Source: JAIEPX01 sp963725255
GTDB lineage: Bacteria; Pseudomonadota; Gammaproteobacteria; JAIEPX01
Direction: 5' to 3'
NCBI GenBank assembly: GCA_963725255.1
Contig: CAVRXV010000009.1
Span: 62,001-126,000, forward strand
DNA: 64,000 nt
A program made the translations under genes and the position numbers. The notes beneath the pieces were generated by a model, which did no database searches, had not been told where the DNA came from, and was given only the letters and a program-made list of their open reading frames with translations. Below are positions 17,322-26,813 of this stretch, piece after piece (positions within the stretch are counted from its first letter, which is position 1; each line of letters starts with the position of its first letter).

Positions 17322-18020
17322 TTAAATTTGTTCCCCTATCCGAGCGCCTTCCTCTTCAGGATAACACGTGAATTTAAAGGCATCTGTTTCGTAATTAAGA
17401 TAATAATTAGCAGACAATATTATTAAATACACAGCAGGCGTCATGAGGACAGAAATAATCATTTTCACACAAATAGAACCCATTAATATGCTGGCTTTAT
17501 GGTCAGAATCTATAAACACAATACTCACGAAAATAGTCGAGTCGATAATCTGCCCGATAATCGTAGAAATGTTGCTTCGAATCCATAAATATTTCCCCTG
17601 AGTTTTATTTTTTATTTTTTGATAAATGAAAATATCGAGGATTTGAGAGAATAAAAATGCCAACAAGCTCGCGCTAACAATTTTGCTACTCGTGGCAAGA
17701 ACAGATTCAAATTCAGGTTGGTGTGTCCAAAATGGTGCATAAGGAGCACTGATCGCTAGCTGCAATAAGAAAACTATTAATAATTGACTCGCTAATGCAA
17801 GCCATACAGTTTGCTGCGCTGTTTTTTTACCCCATAACTCACAAATGCAGTCCACGATAGGGTAAGTAAATATAGAAAAAACGATATTGGAAAATGGGAA
17901 ATTTAATCCAAGATGAACAACCTTACTAGCTGTCACAGTTGCAGTTGCTAATCCACATATAATCAGTGATAGCAGTATAATATAGACTTGAATCTGTCGA
18001 TTCGTTAGTAATGAGCTCAT
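17322..18020 (-). CDS. yhhQ: Queuosine precursor transporter (YhhQ/VUT family)
   Basis: Inner-membrane importer of queuine precursors (preQ0/preQ1) for tRNA modification. 232 residues with six to seven hydrophobic segments. Family motifs include ATATVTASKVVHLG, FPFSNIVFSIFTYPIVDCICELWGKK, the later RSNISTIIGQIIDSTIFVSIVF, and KMIISVLMTPAVYLII. A GGAG lies upstream of the ATG. Queuosine biosynthesis genes are not in the window, so salvage by the organism is only inferred. Confidence 0.88.
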   Translation of the reverse strand: MSSLLTNRQIQVYIILLSLIICGLATATVTASKVVHLGLNFPFSNIVFSIFTYPIVDCICELWGKKTAQQTVWLALASQLLIVFLLQLAISAPYAPFWTHQPEFESVLATSSKIVSASLLAFLFSQILDIFIYQKIKNKTQGKYLWIRSNISTIIGQIIDSTIFVSIVFIDSDHKASILMGSICVKMIISVLMTPAVYLIILSANYYLNYETDAFKFTCYPEEEGARIGEQI

Positions 18021-18080
18021 TAGTGTTATCTCCAGTTTTCATTGTTTGGAATGTATCAGATCGGTCATGGCGCGGTTACT

Positions 18081-19430
18081 TTATAAAATGAGTGTTTTCA
18101 GAATTAGGCCGATTACTGCACACGCTAAAATCACTTGAATTACACTGCGTTTAAAATAGAATAGTGCTACGCCTGCTAGCACCATAATTAATGCAGATAC
18201 CCAATCGAAATGCCCCAAAAAACCATGAGGCCAAAGTACGTGATAAGCAAAAAATATCGCCAAATTCAAGATCACACCGACAACTGAGGCCGTGATAGCA
18301 GTGAGAGGTGCTGTAAACTTTAGGTCATTTTTCGTCGATTCAATTAATGGACCTCCGGCAAAGATGAACATAAATGATGGCAGAAAAGTAAACCACGAGA
18401 CTAAAACAGCGGCGATAGCACCGGCTAGAAAGAGATGATCAGGACCGAAAAGCCCTTCAACATAACCACCAATGAAACCAATGAAAGCTACAACGATGAT
18501 CAATGGTCCTGGCGTGATTTCGTCAAGTCCTAAACCATCAATCATTTGTGCGGAAGACAGCCACCCATTCTGAACCACAGCGCCCTGATAGACATAAGGA
18601 AGTACAGCATGAGCGCCACCAAAAGTTAAAAAAGCCGCTTTGGTAAAAAACCAACTCATTTGCGTAAGAGTGTGATCCCAACTGTAATTTAGTACTAACC
18701 AGCCCATGGGAATAACCCACAGAATAGTACAAATCGCAGTAATTTTAACTAGACGTGACCAACGAAAACGAGCGTGTTTTGGCATCGGAGTATCATCATC
18801 AATGAGCGCAAGATTATGTGCTCTTTTAACATCGTGATGAACCTTCTTGATCGTAAATTTATTAGGATAGAACCGGCCACCTAGGTAACCAATCAGACCT
18901 GCAGTAATAATGATAAATGGAAATGGAATGTTGAACGCAAAAATTGCAAAAAACGCGACGACAGCAATAATGAACAAAACTTTATTAGTAAGAGAACGCA
19001 AACCAATGCTATATACCGCATGTATACCAACTACGGTGACTGCCGGCTTTATGCCATAGAATAGGCCAACGACGATCGGCAAATCACTAAACGCAATATA
19101 GGCCCATGACAATGCAATCAGGAAAATGAGAGAAGGTAGTACGAATAATATTCCTGCTACGATGCCGCCCCATGTTCGATGCATCAACCAACCCATATAA
19201 ATGGCAAGTTGTTGAGCTTCAGGACCTGGCAAAAGTAGGCAGTAGTTTAGCGCATGCATAAAACGCCGCTCAGAAATCCAGCGTCGCTTTTTGACTAGCT
19301 CCATATGCATCATAGAAATTTGACTTGCCGGTCCACCGAAACTAATGAAGCCGAGTTTTAACCACAGAAGAAATGCCTCATAAAAGCTAACGGATATTGG
19401 TGCAGGCTGTAATTGTACTGTGTCGTTCAT
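18081..19430 (-). CDS. chrA: Chromate transporter ChrA, two-domain
   Basis: Inner-membrane protein of the CHR superfamily, associated with chromate efflux. 449 residues with two homologous CHR halves: an N half with LKLGFISFGGPASQISMMH and LLLPGPEAQQLAIYMGW, and a C half with FTKAAFLTFGGAHAVLPYVY and LDEITPGPLIIVVAFIGF. About 12 hydrophobic segments. Length is typical of long-chain ChrA. Its actual substrate here is unknown. Confidence 0.92.
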   Translation of the reverse strand: MNDTVQLQPAPISVSFYEAFLLWLKLGFISFGGPASQISMMHMELVKKRRWISERRFMHALNYCLLLPGPEAQQLAIYMGWLMHRTWGGIVAGILFVLPSLIFLIALSWAYIAFSDLPIVVGLFYGIKPAVTVVGIHAVYSIGLRSLTNKVLFIIAVVAFFAIFAFNIPFPFIIITAGLIGYLGGRFYPNKFTIKKVHHDVKRAHNLALIDDDTPMPKHARFRWSRLVKITAICTILWVIPMGWLVLNYSWDHTLTQMSWFFTKAAFLTFGGAHAVLPYVYQGAVVQNGWLSSAQMIDGLGLDEITPGPLIIVVAFIGFIGGYVEGLFGPDHLFLAGAIAAVLVSWFTFLPSFMFIFAGGPLIESTKNDLKFTAPLTAITASVVGVILNLAIFFAYHVLWPHGFLGHFDWVSALIMVLAGVALFYFKRSVIQVILACAVIGLILKTLIL

Positions 19431-19594
19431 GCGATGCCTGTTCCTTGCTCATAGATGCGTTTAACTATATCGATGTATCAGTCTTTGTCAATCAAATTTC
19501 TACCCTCAAATGAACACAATGATATTCATTTGATTGTTGGCCTTAAATAGTGATAGGCTGTTCACCCTCACGTTATTTAACTAGGAAGGTAATA

Positions 19595-20749
19595 ATGTGT
19601 AAACTACGTTCATTATATATGCTTAGCTGCATAATATTGCCAGCACTAGCTTTAGCTCAGCCGCCACAGATTACAACAGCTCCCAACTTAACAAACGAAA
19701 CTCAGAAAACGACGTCAGATTTTCTTGTGACAGCTTATATTGATGCCTCCTATAATTATCTTCATAATAGCAACCAATTCACCAGCACTTCTTTTAATCG
19801 AGTATTTGATATCGCCCCCAATGGATTCAGATTGCAACAAGCGGGTTTCACATTAGCTTATCAACCCAAACAAGGATTTGGTGTCTTAATTAATCCTATC
19901 TTAGGGCGAGATCCGTTTATTTTTGCGCCCTACGGCTGGGATCCTAATTATGGTTCGGACTGGAATGGTTTTGCAATACCACAAGCCTATCTGCAGTACT
20001 CAACCGGATCCTTCACACTGATGGGTGGAAGTTTTCTTGAATTGGCCGGAGCTGAATCACTTTTCTCACAAGATGATACAAATTTTTCACGTTCAATTCT
20101 GTATGGTTTTGCAGAGCCTTTTACAGTGTTGGGTTTGCGAGCTTCCTATCTTGCCAATGAGAAACTCAGGTTTTATGGAGGTATCAATAATGGTTGGGAC
20201 AGTATACGAGATACTAGTCGTCATCCAACTCTTGAATTAGGCATGACTTATACATTTAATCCTACGTTTTCTTTAGCTACTTATGGCTATACAGGCCAAC
20301 AGCGTATTGCTGACCGTACATCGAGCGGTCCCAAAGGATCGCGCACTCTATTTGATATTATAGCGACGATTAATGTCACAAACGCGTTGAGTTTTGTCGC
20401 TAATTATGATTACGCTTTGCAAACAAAAGCGGCTCTTCCAAATGGCGATATTGCCAAAGCAGTTTGGCAAGGCATTGCGGTTTATGCAAATTATAAATTT
20501 GATGAAAATTGGCGCACGTCGGTACGTGTCGAAAGCTTCGATGATCAAGATGGTTATCGTACAGGTGTAAGTCAATATTGGAACGAAGCAACAATTACTG
20601 TAGGGTATTCACCAATCAATAATTTAGAGATACGTGCTGAGGCGCGTCGTGACTTTTCGAATCATCATGTGTTTGTAGACAAAAATGGCATGAGTGTACA
20701 TAACAACCAGCAATCAATTGCTTTAGAAACCGTCTATAAATTTTCTTAA
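19595..20749 (+). CDS. Outer-membrane beta-barrel porin
   Basis: 384 residues. The signal peptide MCKLRSLYMLSCIILPALALA ends before QPP. The mature protein alternates hydrophobic and polar residues in beta strands (FLVTAYIDASYNYL, LRFYGGINNGWDS, LSFVANYDYAL, NLEIRAEARRDFS) and ends in ...VYKFS, a terminal-Phe-like barrel signature. It resembles the putative porin group labelled beta-barrel porin 2 (OmpL-like). Start at 19595 because AGGAAGGT lies upstream; the longer in-frame extension has no ribosome binding site and breaks the signal peptide. Substrate unknown. Confidence 0.82.
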   Translation: MCKLRSLYMLSCIILPALALAQPPQITTAPNLTNETQKTTSDFLVTAYIDASYNYLHNSNQFTSTSFNRVFDIAPNGFRLQQAGFTLAYQPKQGFGVLINPILGRDPFIFAPYGWDPNYGSDWNGFAIPQAYLQYSTGSFTLMGGSFLELAGAESLFSQDDTNFSRSILYGFAEPFTVLGLRASYLANEKLRFYGGINNGWDSIRDTSRHPTLELGMTYTFNPTFSLATYGYTGQQRIADRTSSGPKGSRTLFDIIATINVTNALSFVANYDYALQTKAALPNGDIAKAVWQGIAVYANYKFDENWRTSVRVESFDDQDGYRTGVSQYWNEATITVGYSPINNLEIRAEARRDFSNHHVFVDKNGMSVHNNQQSIALETVYKFS

Positions 20750-20780
20750 CATTTAGGATTATAGAAAGTTTATATTATGC

Positions 20781-20808
20781 TAGGGATCAAATTGAGGTTT
20801 GATCCCTA
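20781..20808. terminator. Bidirectional hairpin between porin and OmpA-like gene
   Basis: TAGGGATCAAA-TTGAGG-TTTGATCCCTA: an 11-bp perfect stem with a 6-base loop between two convergent genes. There is no T tract on either side, so termination is inferred from position. Confidence 0.6.
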
Positions 20809-20859
20809 AACACATTCCTTGATAATTATCTTTAACAGCCCTGTCATAAATGACTCGCT

Positions 20860-21483
20860 CTATGAAATGCTGAACAAAAAGCTAACACCTAGCATGGCTA
20901 GATCAACAGTTGGCGTACCAAAGTGTGAGCTCTCAGGATCACCAAACACATGGATATAAGAAGCATCTATGGCAAGATTTCTGTTGAAATAGTAACTAAC
21001 AGTAGCGCCTGCAACAGGTCTGATTTTCCAATTTGAAACATCATTTAGACCAGCTGACTCAGCGATATCATTAGCATCAAATTTCCATCTCACGTGTGCA
21101 GCACCCGCTTTCACATCAGCTCTTAAGCCAGTATCGCCAAAAGGCATTCCTACTTTTAAAAGAAGATCCAACTGCGTCGTTTTAACGTCACCAAAGTTAT
21201 CAGGTAATTCTGTACCTGCTAACATTGTGAAACCAGTCTCTACTCCAATAAATGGATTAATTTGATATCCTACGTATGCACGACCCGCAAGCTCATCTTT
21301 TCTGAAATCTTTGCTTAGAAAAGCGTCGAGATCATAATGAGAGCGTGTGTACCCGCCTTGAACTCCTATATAGATTCCTGAAGCGTTATATACTCCAGAT
21401 CTTTCACCCTGTGCAAAGGTTGTCATAGACAAACCTAAGGTAAATACTGCTGCTGATGCAATTAACAATTTATTGCTACGCAT
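20860..21483 (-). CDS. Outer-membrane beta-barrel protein, OmpA/OmpW-like
   Basis: 207 residues. The signal peptide MRSNKLLIASAAVFTLGLSMTTFA ends before QGE. About eight amphipathic strands follow (GIYIGVQGGYTRSHYD, RAYVGYQINPFIGVETGF, LLLKVGMPFGDTGLRADVKAG, RPVAGATVSYYFNRNLAIDASYIHVFG, LAMLGVSFLFS). This fits a small eight-stranded barrel without a peptidoglycan-binding domain. Such proteins are abundant in Legionellales outer membranes. A GGAG precedes the ATG. Confidence 0.82.
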   Translation of the reverse strand: MRSNKLLIASAAVFTLGLSMTTFAQGERSGVYNASGIYIGVQGGYTRSHYDLDAFLSKDFRKDELAGRAYVGYQINPFIGVETGFTMLAGTELPDNFGDVKTTQLDLLLKVGMPFGDTGLRADVKAGAAHVRWKFDANDIAESAGLNDVSNWKIRPVAGATVSYYFNRNLAIDASYIHVFGDPESSHFGTPTVDLAMLGVSFLFSIS

Positions 21484-21762
21484 ACTCTTCTCCTTTTAAA
21501 TTAAAATTATGTAAAACAATCCAGTTTTACATTATTACCATATCACGTGTATATAATTTTTACAACTAAATAATTATAGTTATTTTTGCTTTATTTATAT
21601 TTGCTAAATTTATGATTTCGTCTTTTAAGAATGTGTTTCTAAATACCCACTATACTTAGATCACAACTTACTACAGATGAATCAGAGTAATTAACAGCCA
21701 TATAATCTTTAATTGCATAATCGGAATTTTGGAAAATCGTTTAATCATATAAGGAGGAGATT

Positions 21763-21843
21763 ATGAGATATTTCATCGCGTGGTTACTGGGCGTACCATT
21801 TGGTCTGCTAGTTATTATTTGGTTATATAATCATGTTTTTTAA
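21763..21843 (+). CDS. 26-residue membrane microprotein
   Basis: The ORF MRYFIAWLLGVPFGLLVIIW... ends with LYNHVF. AAGGAGGAGA, a near-perfect Shine-Dalgarno, lies 5-7 nt upstream, and the product is essentially one transmembrane helix. I take it as a real small inner-membrane protein on this basis. It is reminiscent of the short single-helix proteins (YqaE-like or DUF5670-like) induced by stress, but no specific family can be assigned at this length. Confidence 0.6.
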   Translation: MRYFIAWLLGVPFGLLVIIWLYNHVF

Positions 21844-21878
21844 TAGTTGATACTTTAAACTAGATTCCGCCGTTAGAC

Positions 21879-24104
21879 TTAACGTTCATTTTTAAAATTC
21901 ATAGAGCTACCTTTATCTTCAATCTCTTTTGACTGAAGGTCTTTTGCTGGCGCATGATTATTGTATTCAACGGATAATGTATTGACTAAAGATTTTAACA
22001 GGCCATTCATTGACTCATCCTCCTTGCCCTTAGATTTTAGAGAGGGGAAGCGGTTATCTTTTAGGGCTTTAACAATTTTCCCAATAGCCGAATCAAGATG
22101 CTCTACTTTGCCACTATCGATATAGTTAATAATGTTGTTACCAATACTATTAATGAAGTTACGTTGATCGTCAGCATCTGCTTTACCTCCAGATTTTCTG
22201 AAGAAGCTGAATTGATTTCGCTGTTTATCTAACTGCGCATAGAGCTCTTTATTTTTATCAAGTAATTTTGTCGCCATTCCATCATCGCCAAAATAGAGAT
22301 CAAATAGAATTTTTCTTTCATTAAATTTCTCTTCATCTTTTTTTAACTGATCGAGTTTTTCGTTGCATTCTGTTAACGATGATTTAATCCGTTCTATTTT
22401 TTTCTGATCAGAATAATCGGGCTTATTCGGTTCACAATCGGAATACTCACTACTTAATTCGTCTATTTTTGATATTAATTTTTGAGATTCCTCAAAAAGA
22501 CTTTTAGATTCTTCAATATTTTTATTGTTTAGGTTTTCATTTAGACCTGTGAGGACTTTTTCTAAAGATGACAATAATGGCTCTATTTTACGATGATAAT
22601 CATTGAGTTCCTGCTCAATGGTTTTATCTAGCTGCTCAGATTGAGCTTGTATTTTTTTATCAATTTCGAGGATATCAGCCTGTTTTGCAGATTCAGTGCC
22701 ACGTATCTCACGCAATTTTCTGATATATTCAGCATTATAAGAAACAATGACCCCTAAACGTTTATTTGCTAGAGCCACCAATTTTTGAACAGCCTCTTGT
22801 CGTTGTTTTTTCGCTTCTTCACGTATTACGAAGGAATCGCAGATAATTTCTAATTCCTTTTTTTGTTCAGCATCAAGATTTAATAATGTCGCTATTTTTT
22901 CAAATTGATCTTTCGGATACGGAAATTTAATTTGTGCTGCCTGATCGATAAATGACTTTAAGGGTGACAAATTTTGTATGTTACTTAAATCTTGGTCTAT
23001 TCTTTGGTTCTCTTCGAGGATCTTCCTTTGTTTCTTTAGCTCTTCTATAGCGGCTCTTAGAGCAGCTGGTCGTTGGTCTACCGGAGTGTTACGTTTGCCT
23101 TCTTTCACTTGTGATATTAAGACTGCTTCTTTTTGATTTAGCTCTTCTAAAAGTTCTTGTTGCTGTTGTACTGTTTCGTCAAATTTACTAAGGTAGTCGG
23201 TCAATGTTTTTAGGGTAGCATCAAAGTATTCAACAATAGGCTTTGTATCCATTTTAACTTCAGACGGTGATCTGGCAGCCATTTTGTCTCGTGCTTCTTT
23301 CAAGGCCTCTATATCATCTTCTATCGTTTTTTTATCGGCTTTTATCTTTGATAATTGTTCTTGCTGCGTCTTTATAAACCCCAGGAGTTGATCAGGAGAA
23401 GTTTTTCGATCACCTTCAACCTCTGCCAGTTCACGTTTAATTTTCTCAGTCAGTAAAAAAAAGGGTTGATGAGTTGTTAGAACGTTAGTTGCAGAAGAGT
23501 TTAATTCTATTCTCATTTTCTCAAACTCAGATACACGGGTCTGCAAGGTTTGTGTTATTTTTTCAGCTTGTTTAAGAGCTGATATCACCATACTACTGAC
23601 TAGACCAGGTAGTTCGTTTAGGATGGCTTGTTTGTTTTCAACGATGGTTGTTAAAAATTGATGATATGTTTTGGCTAATGCGAGAGTAGTCGGATCTACA
23701 ACGAGCGAAGCATAGCTTGCGGTTTGGTTCGGTTTAAGGTTTCCTATTTCGTCTAAATGTAATTTATCGAGATATCCGATGTTATCAGTAATAAAACTCA
23801 ACTGACTAAACGCTAATCTACCTTTTTGAAAATTGCTTTCTACGTCCAAAATTTTCTTGAGCGTTGTTGCAAAATTCCACATGGCCTTAGAGGCTCGTAG
23901 CTGATAATTACTAAGGGCCGCTGGGTCAGTTAATGCATTCTGCGAATCACTGTGCTGCACCTTGCCTTTATTATCATGTATACCGTGCACTGAAAGATCA
24001 AAGATCTGGCCGTTTAGCACTTCGATGCCTTGCCCATTTAGTATAGGGGTTAAATCATCAAGCATCTTTTGTAGTGCAGAACCTATTGTTTTCTCTACTG
24101 ACAT
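21879..24104 (-). CDS. Large coiled-coil protein, candidate effector
   Basis: 741 residues, soluble, no signal peptide. Dominated by heptad-rich helices, especially about 190-400 (EKIKRELAEVEGDRKTS, QEQLSKIKADKKTIEDDIEAL, EELNQKEAVLISQVKEG) and 430-640 (DILEIDKKIQAQSEQLDKTI, IKSSLTECNEKLDQLKKDEE). The N-terminal 150 and C-terminal 100 residues look more globular. Not recognised. Large orphan coiled-coil proteins are frequent Dot/Icm substrates in Legionellales, but that is only suggestive. I chose ATG 24104 because AGGTGA precedes it; a GTG nine bases upstream is the alternative. Confidence 0.7.
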   Translation of the reverse strand: MSVEKTIGSALQKMLDDLTPILNGQGIEVLNGQIFDLSVHGIHDNKGKVQHSDSQNALTDPAALSNYQLRASKAMWNFATTLKKILDVESNFQKGRLAFSQLSFITDNIGYLDKLHLDEIGNLKPNQTASYASLVVDPTTLALAKTYHQFLTTIVENKQAILNELPGLVSSMVISALKQAEKITQTLQTRVSEFEKMRIELNSSATNVLTTHQPFFLLTEKIKRELAEVEGDRKTSPDQLLGFIKTQQEQLSKIKADKKTIEDDIEALKEARDKMAARSPSEVKMDTKPIVEYFDATLKTLTDYLSKFDETVQQQQELLEELNQKEAVLISQVKEGKRNTPVDQRPAALRAAIEELKKQRKILEENQRIDQDLSNIQNLSPLKSFIDQAAQIKFPYPKDQFEKIATLLNLDAEQKKELEIICDSFVIREEAKKQRQEAVQKLVALANKRLGVIVSYNAEYIRKLREIRGTESAKQADILEIDKKIQAQSEQLDKTIEQELNDYHRKIEPLLSSLEKVLTGLNENLNNKNIEESKSLFEESQKLISKIDELSSEYSDCEPNKPDYSDQKKIERIKSSLTECNEKLDQLKKDEEKFNERKILFDLYFGDDGMATKLLDKNKELYAQLDKQRNQFSFFRKSGGKADADDQRNFINSIGNNIINYIDSGKVEHLDSAIGKIVKALKDNRFPSLKSKGKEDESMNGLLKSLVNTLSVEYNNHAPAKDLQSKEIEDKGSSMNFKNER

Positions 24105-24266
24105 GTCGCTCACCTACATACCTTATGTTATATACTTATATTATAGACCATAAAGATTAAGAGAATATGAATATGATGACCACTATTTATAGTGTAAATT
24201 TTATATTAACGCTAATTAATAGTAAAAACAATGGGTTGAATGAAAATCTAAGGTATGGGTATTAGT

Positions 24267-24806
24267 TTAAAAGTCAGGTGCAGGCAAATGTTCTCGATAG
24301 CTTTGAAATAGTGGCCCCAAAACCCCTATCTTCTCTGAGCATGAAACTTGGGGATTAGTAAGATAATTGCCCAATCTAGAATTTTTTTCATCATAATCAA
24401 AAGGACTAATGATGCAATTAGGGCCACAGGTACAATATTTCCAACAATTTTGAGAGTTACGATAGATAATGAGCACACCATTTTCATTAAAATCGCCGTT
24501 TAGTTTCAGGCATACAAACGATCGCCCTCTATAATCCCATCCATATTGTACTGGGTAAACTAGCTTTCTTGAATCTATGACGCTCGTCAAATCATCGCTC
24601 CCCATCACTTCTGGAATAATTTGTGGAATATTAGAAAATGTGTTCATTCTTAGGAAGTGCTGTATAAAATCCGGGAAATCATTAATATTACGCTGATTAT
24701 TTTGCACCGCGTATTGTATAGCCATATTTGGACTGGGCTGAAAAAACGACGCTGGTGCTTTTGATGCACCAAAAATTCCTTCATCATCATCACGATCACG
24801 CTTCAT
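24267..24806 (-). CDS. Hypothetical protein, 179 residues
   Basis: Not recognised. The basic-acidic start MKRDRDDDEG is followed by a helical part (NDFPDFIQHFLRMNTF) and a beta-rich part with several Cys (CWKYCTCGPNCIISPF). It has no signal peptide. Start at 24806 because AGGGGGG lies 5 nt upstream; a longer reading upstream lacks a ribosome binding site. The Cys cluster could bind metal. It is between the coiled-coil gene and yciO, same strand, with separate spacing. Confidence 0.5.
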   Translation of the reverse strand: MKRDRDDDEGIFGASKAPASFFQPSPNMAIQYAVQNNQRNINDFPDFIQHFLRMNTFSNIPQIIPEVMGSDDLTSVIDSRKLVYPVQYGWDYRGRSFVCLKLNGDFNENGVLIIYRNSQNCWKYCTCGPNCIISPFDYDEKNSRLGNYLTNPQVSCSEKIGVLGPLFQSYREHLPAPDF

Positions 24807-24904
24807 AAATACCCCCCTAAAAATGGGTACCCTACAAGAAAAAAGGAAAGTGGTCAAATCTTGACAAATAGTCAAATTGAATTTTTGCCCCCTTCCCTCT
24901 TCTC

Positions 24905-25513
24905 TTACAAAATGCCTTTGCCCTGCCGAACAATTGTAGCCTCACCGCTGGTTAATTCAACAACTGTGGTGGGTTCAATATCGCAATATCCCGAATTGAC
25001 AATCATATCAACCCGATTATCGAGTCGCTCAATGATTTCATCGGGATCAAACAGGGGGTCTTCGCTACCAGGAAGAATCAAGGTCACACTCATGATCGGT
25101 TCATTCAAATCTTTCAAAAGAGCTAGTGCCACTTGATTATCGGGCACCCGGATTCCGATGGTTTTACGCTTGGGGTGCTGCAATCGCTTAGGAACCTCGT
25201 TAGTGGCATCCAAAATGAATGTAAAGGCTCCTGGAGTATGGGCTTTGAGAAAGCGATAAACGGGATTGTCCACCTTGGCGTAGGTCGCGATTTCGGATAA
25301 ATCGCTGCAGACTAGGGTAAAGTTGTGCCCTTCTTCTAATTCTCGCAATTGACGAATTCGTTCTAAGGCCTTTTTATCCCCTATTTGACAGCCAAGTGCA
25401 TACGCGGAGTCTGTAGGATATACAATGACTCCTCCTTGGCGTAGGCAATCCGCTGCTAATCTAACCAATCGTAGTTGGGGATTATCCGGATGAATGTTAA
25501 GAACCTGTGTCAC
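24905..25513 (-). CDS. yciO: YciO, Sua5/YrdC-family protein
   Basis: YrdC-fold protein related to L-threonylcarbamoyladenylate synthase (TsaC) but of the YciO branch, whose physiological substrate is less certain. The sequence tracks E. coli YciO from IHPDNPQ through GGVIVYPTDSAYALGC, GHNFTLVCSDLSE, KRKTIGIRVPDN and PTTVVELT. I chose GTG 25513 because GGAG lies 8 nt upstream and MTQVLNIHPDNPQ then aligns with the E. coli start; an ATG 30 nt earlier lacks a good ribosome binding site. 202 residues. Confidence 0.87.
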   Translation of the reverse strand: MTQVLNIHPDNPQLRLVRLAADCLRQGGVIVYPTDSAYALGCQIGDKKALERIRQLRELEEGHNFTLVCSDLSEIATYAKVDNPVYRFLKAHTPGAFTFILDATNEVPKRLQHPKRKTIGIRVPDNQVALALLKDLNEPIMSVTLILPGSEDPLFDPDEIIERLDNRVDMIVNSGYCDIEPTTVVELTSGEATIVRQGKGIL

Positions 25514-25960
25514 AAAGTTACTCCGTTGTTGGCTAATCTCCATGGAGATCGGTTGAAATTATAGCTGATTTGAGTCAAATGTTCCTGAGAAAGAAAGTGA
25601 AATCTCAGGTCTCTTGCTGTCCCCTAAGTCGGCGTGAGAATCCGACTGTCTTAAAGCTTGAGCATCCAAATTTAAAGATTTAAAGAAAATAACGAGGTTA
25701 GGACTGGACAAGACGACCTTTTCAAGACCGCCGTGAAAACATCCTTGTTGGCTTCGGTCGAAACATCCTGTTTCTCACGATCTTGAAAAGGTCGTCTTGT
25801 CCAGTCTCCTACACTCCCTGCTAAATTATAAATTCCACGACTCTGGAGACTTTTTAAAAAAGGCTCAGAATACTTCTGACTACCCCTTTCCCTCTTACTC
25901 TTAGTTCATCCTTGTGATAAGATCTAGCGATTCACTACGATTACACGAGGCGAACACTGC
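25514..25960. other. 447-bp intergenic region with a long hairpin element
   Basis: Separates divergent yciO and yciB. Apart from the 26-bp-armed hairpin (25702-25806) I see no ORF or RNA gene. The last 50 bp presumably hold the yciB promoter, which I could not define. Confidence 0.5.
25702..25806. repeat. Inverted-repeat element, 26-bp perfect arms
   Basis: GACTGGACAAGACGACCTTT with TCAAGA (25702-25727) is the exact reverse complement of 25781-25806, with a 53-bp loop that itself pairs partly (CCGTGAAAAC against GTTTCTCACG). It looks like a small non-autonomous repeat. No second copy is visible in the window. Confidence 0.8.
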
Positions 25961-26527
25961 ATGAAATTATTATTCGATTTTTTACCGATTTTATTTTTCT
26001 TCATCGCTTATTTTTTATTTGATATTTATGTTGCGACGATGGTTGCGATTGTTACATCAGGATTACAGGTGTTGAGTTTCTGGGTTAAATTTCGCCGTTT
26101 TGAAACAATGCAAGTCGTCACTTTTTTAACAATTTTTATTTTAGGTTCTGCTACAATTATTTTTCATAATCCTTTGTTTTTTAAGTGGAAACCAACAGTC
26201 ATTTATTGGGTTTTTGGTGTGTTTTTTATTGGGTCACAATACTTCGGCAGCAAACCGTTTTTGCAACGTCTAATGGATTCAAAAGTTTCTTTACCTCACG
26301 CTGTTTGGCAAAAACTCAATATCTCGTGGGCAATATTTTTTATCGTGCTCGGATTTGTTAATATCTATGTTGCTTATCATTATAGTACCAATGTATGGGT
26401 GTACTTTAAATTTATTGGTGCGATGGGAGCGACCTTATTATTTGCATTAGCACAAAGCATTTACATGATGCGCTATTTAAAAGACGATAATGACAGCAAG
26501 CCCTCTTCTGCCACAGGAACATTATAA
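25961..26527 (+). CDS. yciB: Inner-membrane septation protein YciB (IspZ)
   Basis: Multi-spanning inner-membrane protein linked to cell envelope integrity and septation (IspA/YciB family). 188 residues, about six hydrophobic helices. It starts MKLLFDFLPILFFFIAYFLFDIYVAT, and the family motifs FKWKPTVIYWVFGVFFIGSQ, WQKLNISWAIFFIVLGFVNIYVA and WVYFKFIGAMG are present. Its stop overlaps the bolA start (TAATG), implying coupling. The yciB-bolA order is common in gammaproteobacteria. Confidence 0.92.
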   Translation: MKLLFDFLPILFFFIAYFLFDIYVATMVAIVTSGLQVLSFWVKFRRFETMQVVTFLTIFILGSATIIFHNPLFFKWKPTVIYWVFGVFFIGSQYFGSKPFLQRLMDSKVSLPHAVWQKLNISWAIFFIVLGFVNIYVAYHYSTNVWVYFKFIGAMGATLLFALAQSIYMMRYLKDDNDSKPSSATGTL

Positions 26528-26793
26528 TGAATGCAAAAGATCGAATCACTGTTATTAGAGAGCGTCTTACAGAGGCGCTTGCTCCTGAAAAGCTCGAAGT
26601 GATAGATGAGAGCCAACATCATGCGGGTCACGCAGGTGCAAGCACTGGTATGGGCCACTATGCAATTGAGATTCAATCTCCACATTTTAAGGATAAAAGC
26701 CTTGTGGAATCGCATCGATTAATTTACCAAGCGCTAGGCGCCCTGATGGAAACCGATATTCACGCGCTGAGAATTACCATTCTAAAAAAATAG
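26527..26793 (+). CDS. bolA: BolA-family protein
   Basis: Small BolA-like protein, which with monothiol glutaredoxins handles Fe-S clusters or acts as a regulator. 88 residues with KLEVIDESQHHAGHAGAS and FKDKSLVESHRLIYQAL, the BolA signature, including the conserved His residues that can contribute to cluster ligation. One-base overlap with yciB. Confidence 0.9.
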   Translation: MNAKDRITVIRERLTEALAPEKLEVIDESQHHAGHAGASTGMGHYAIEIQSPHFKDKSLVESHRLIYQALGALMETDIHALRITILKK

Positions 26794-26813
26794 TCGGGAA
26801 ATGCTGAGCTAAC

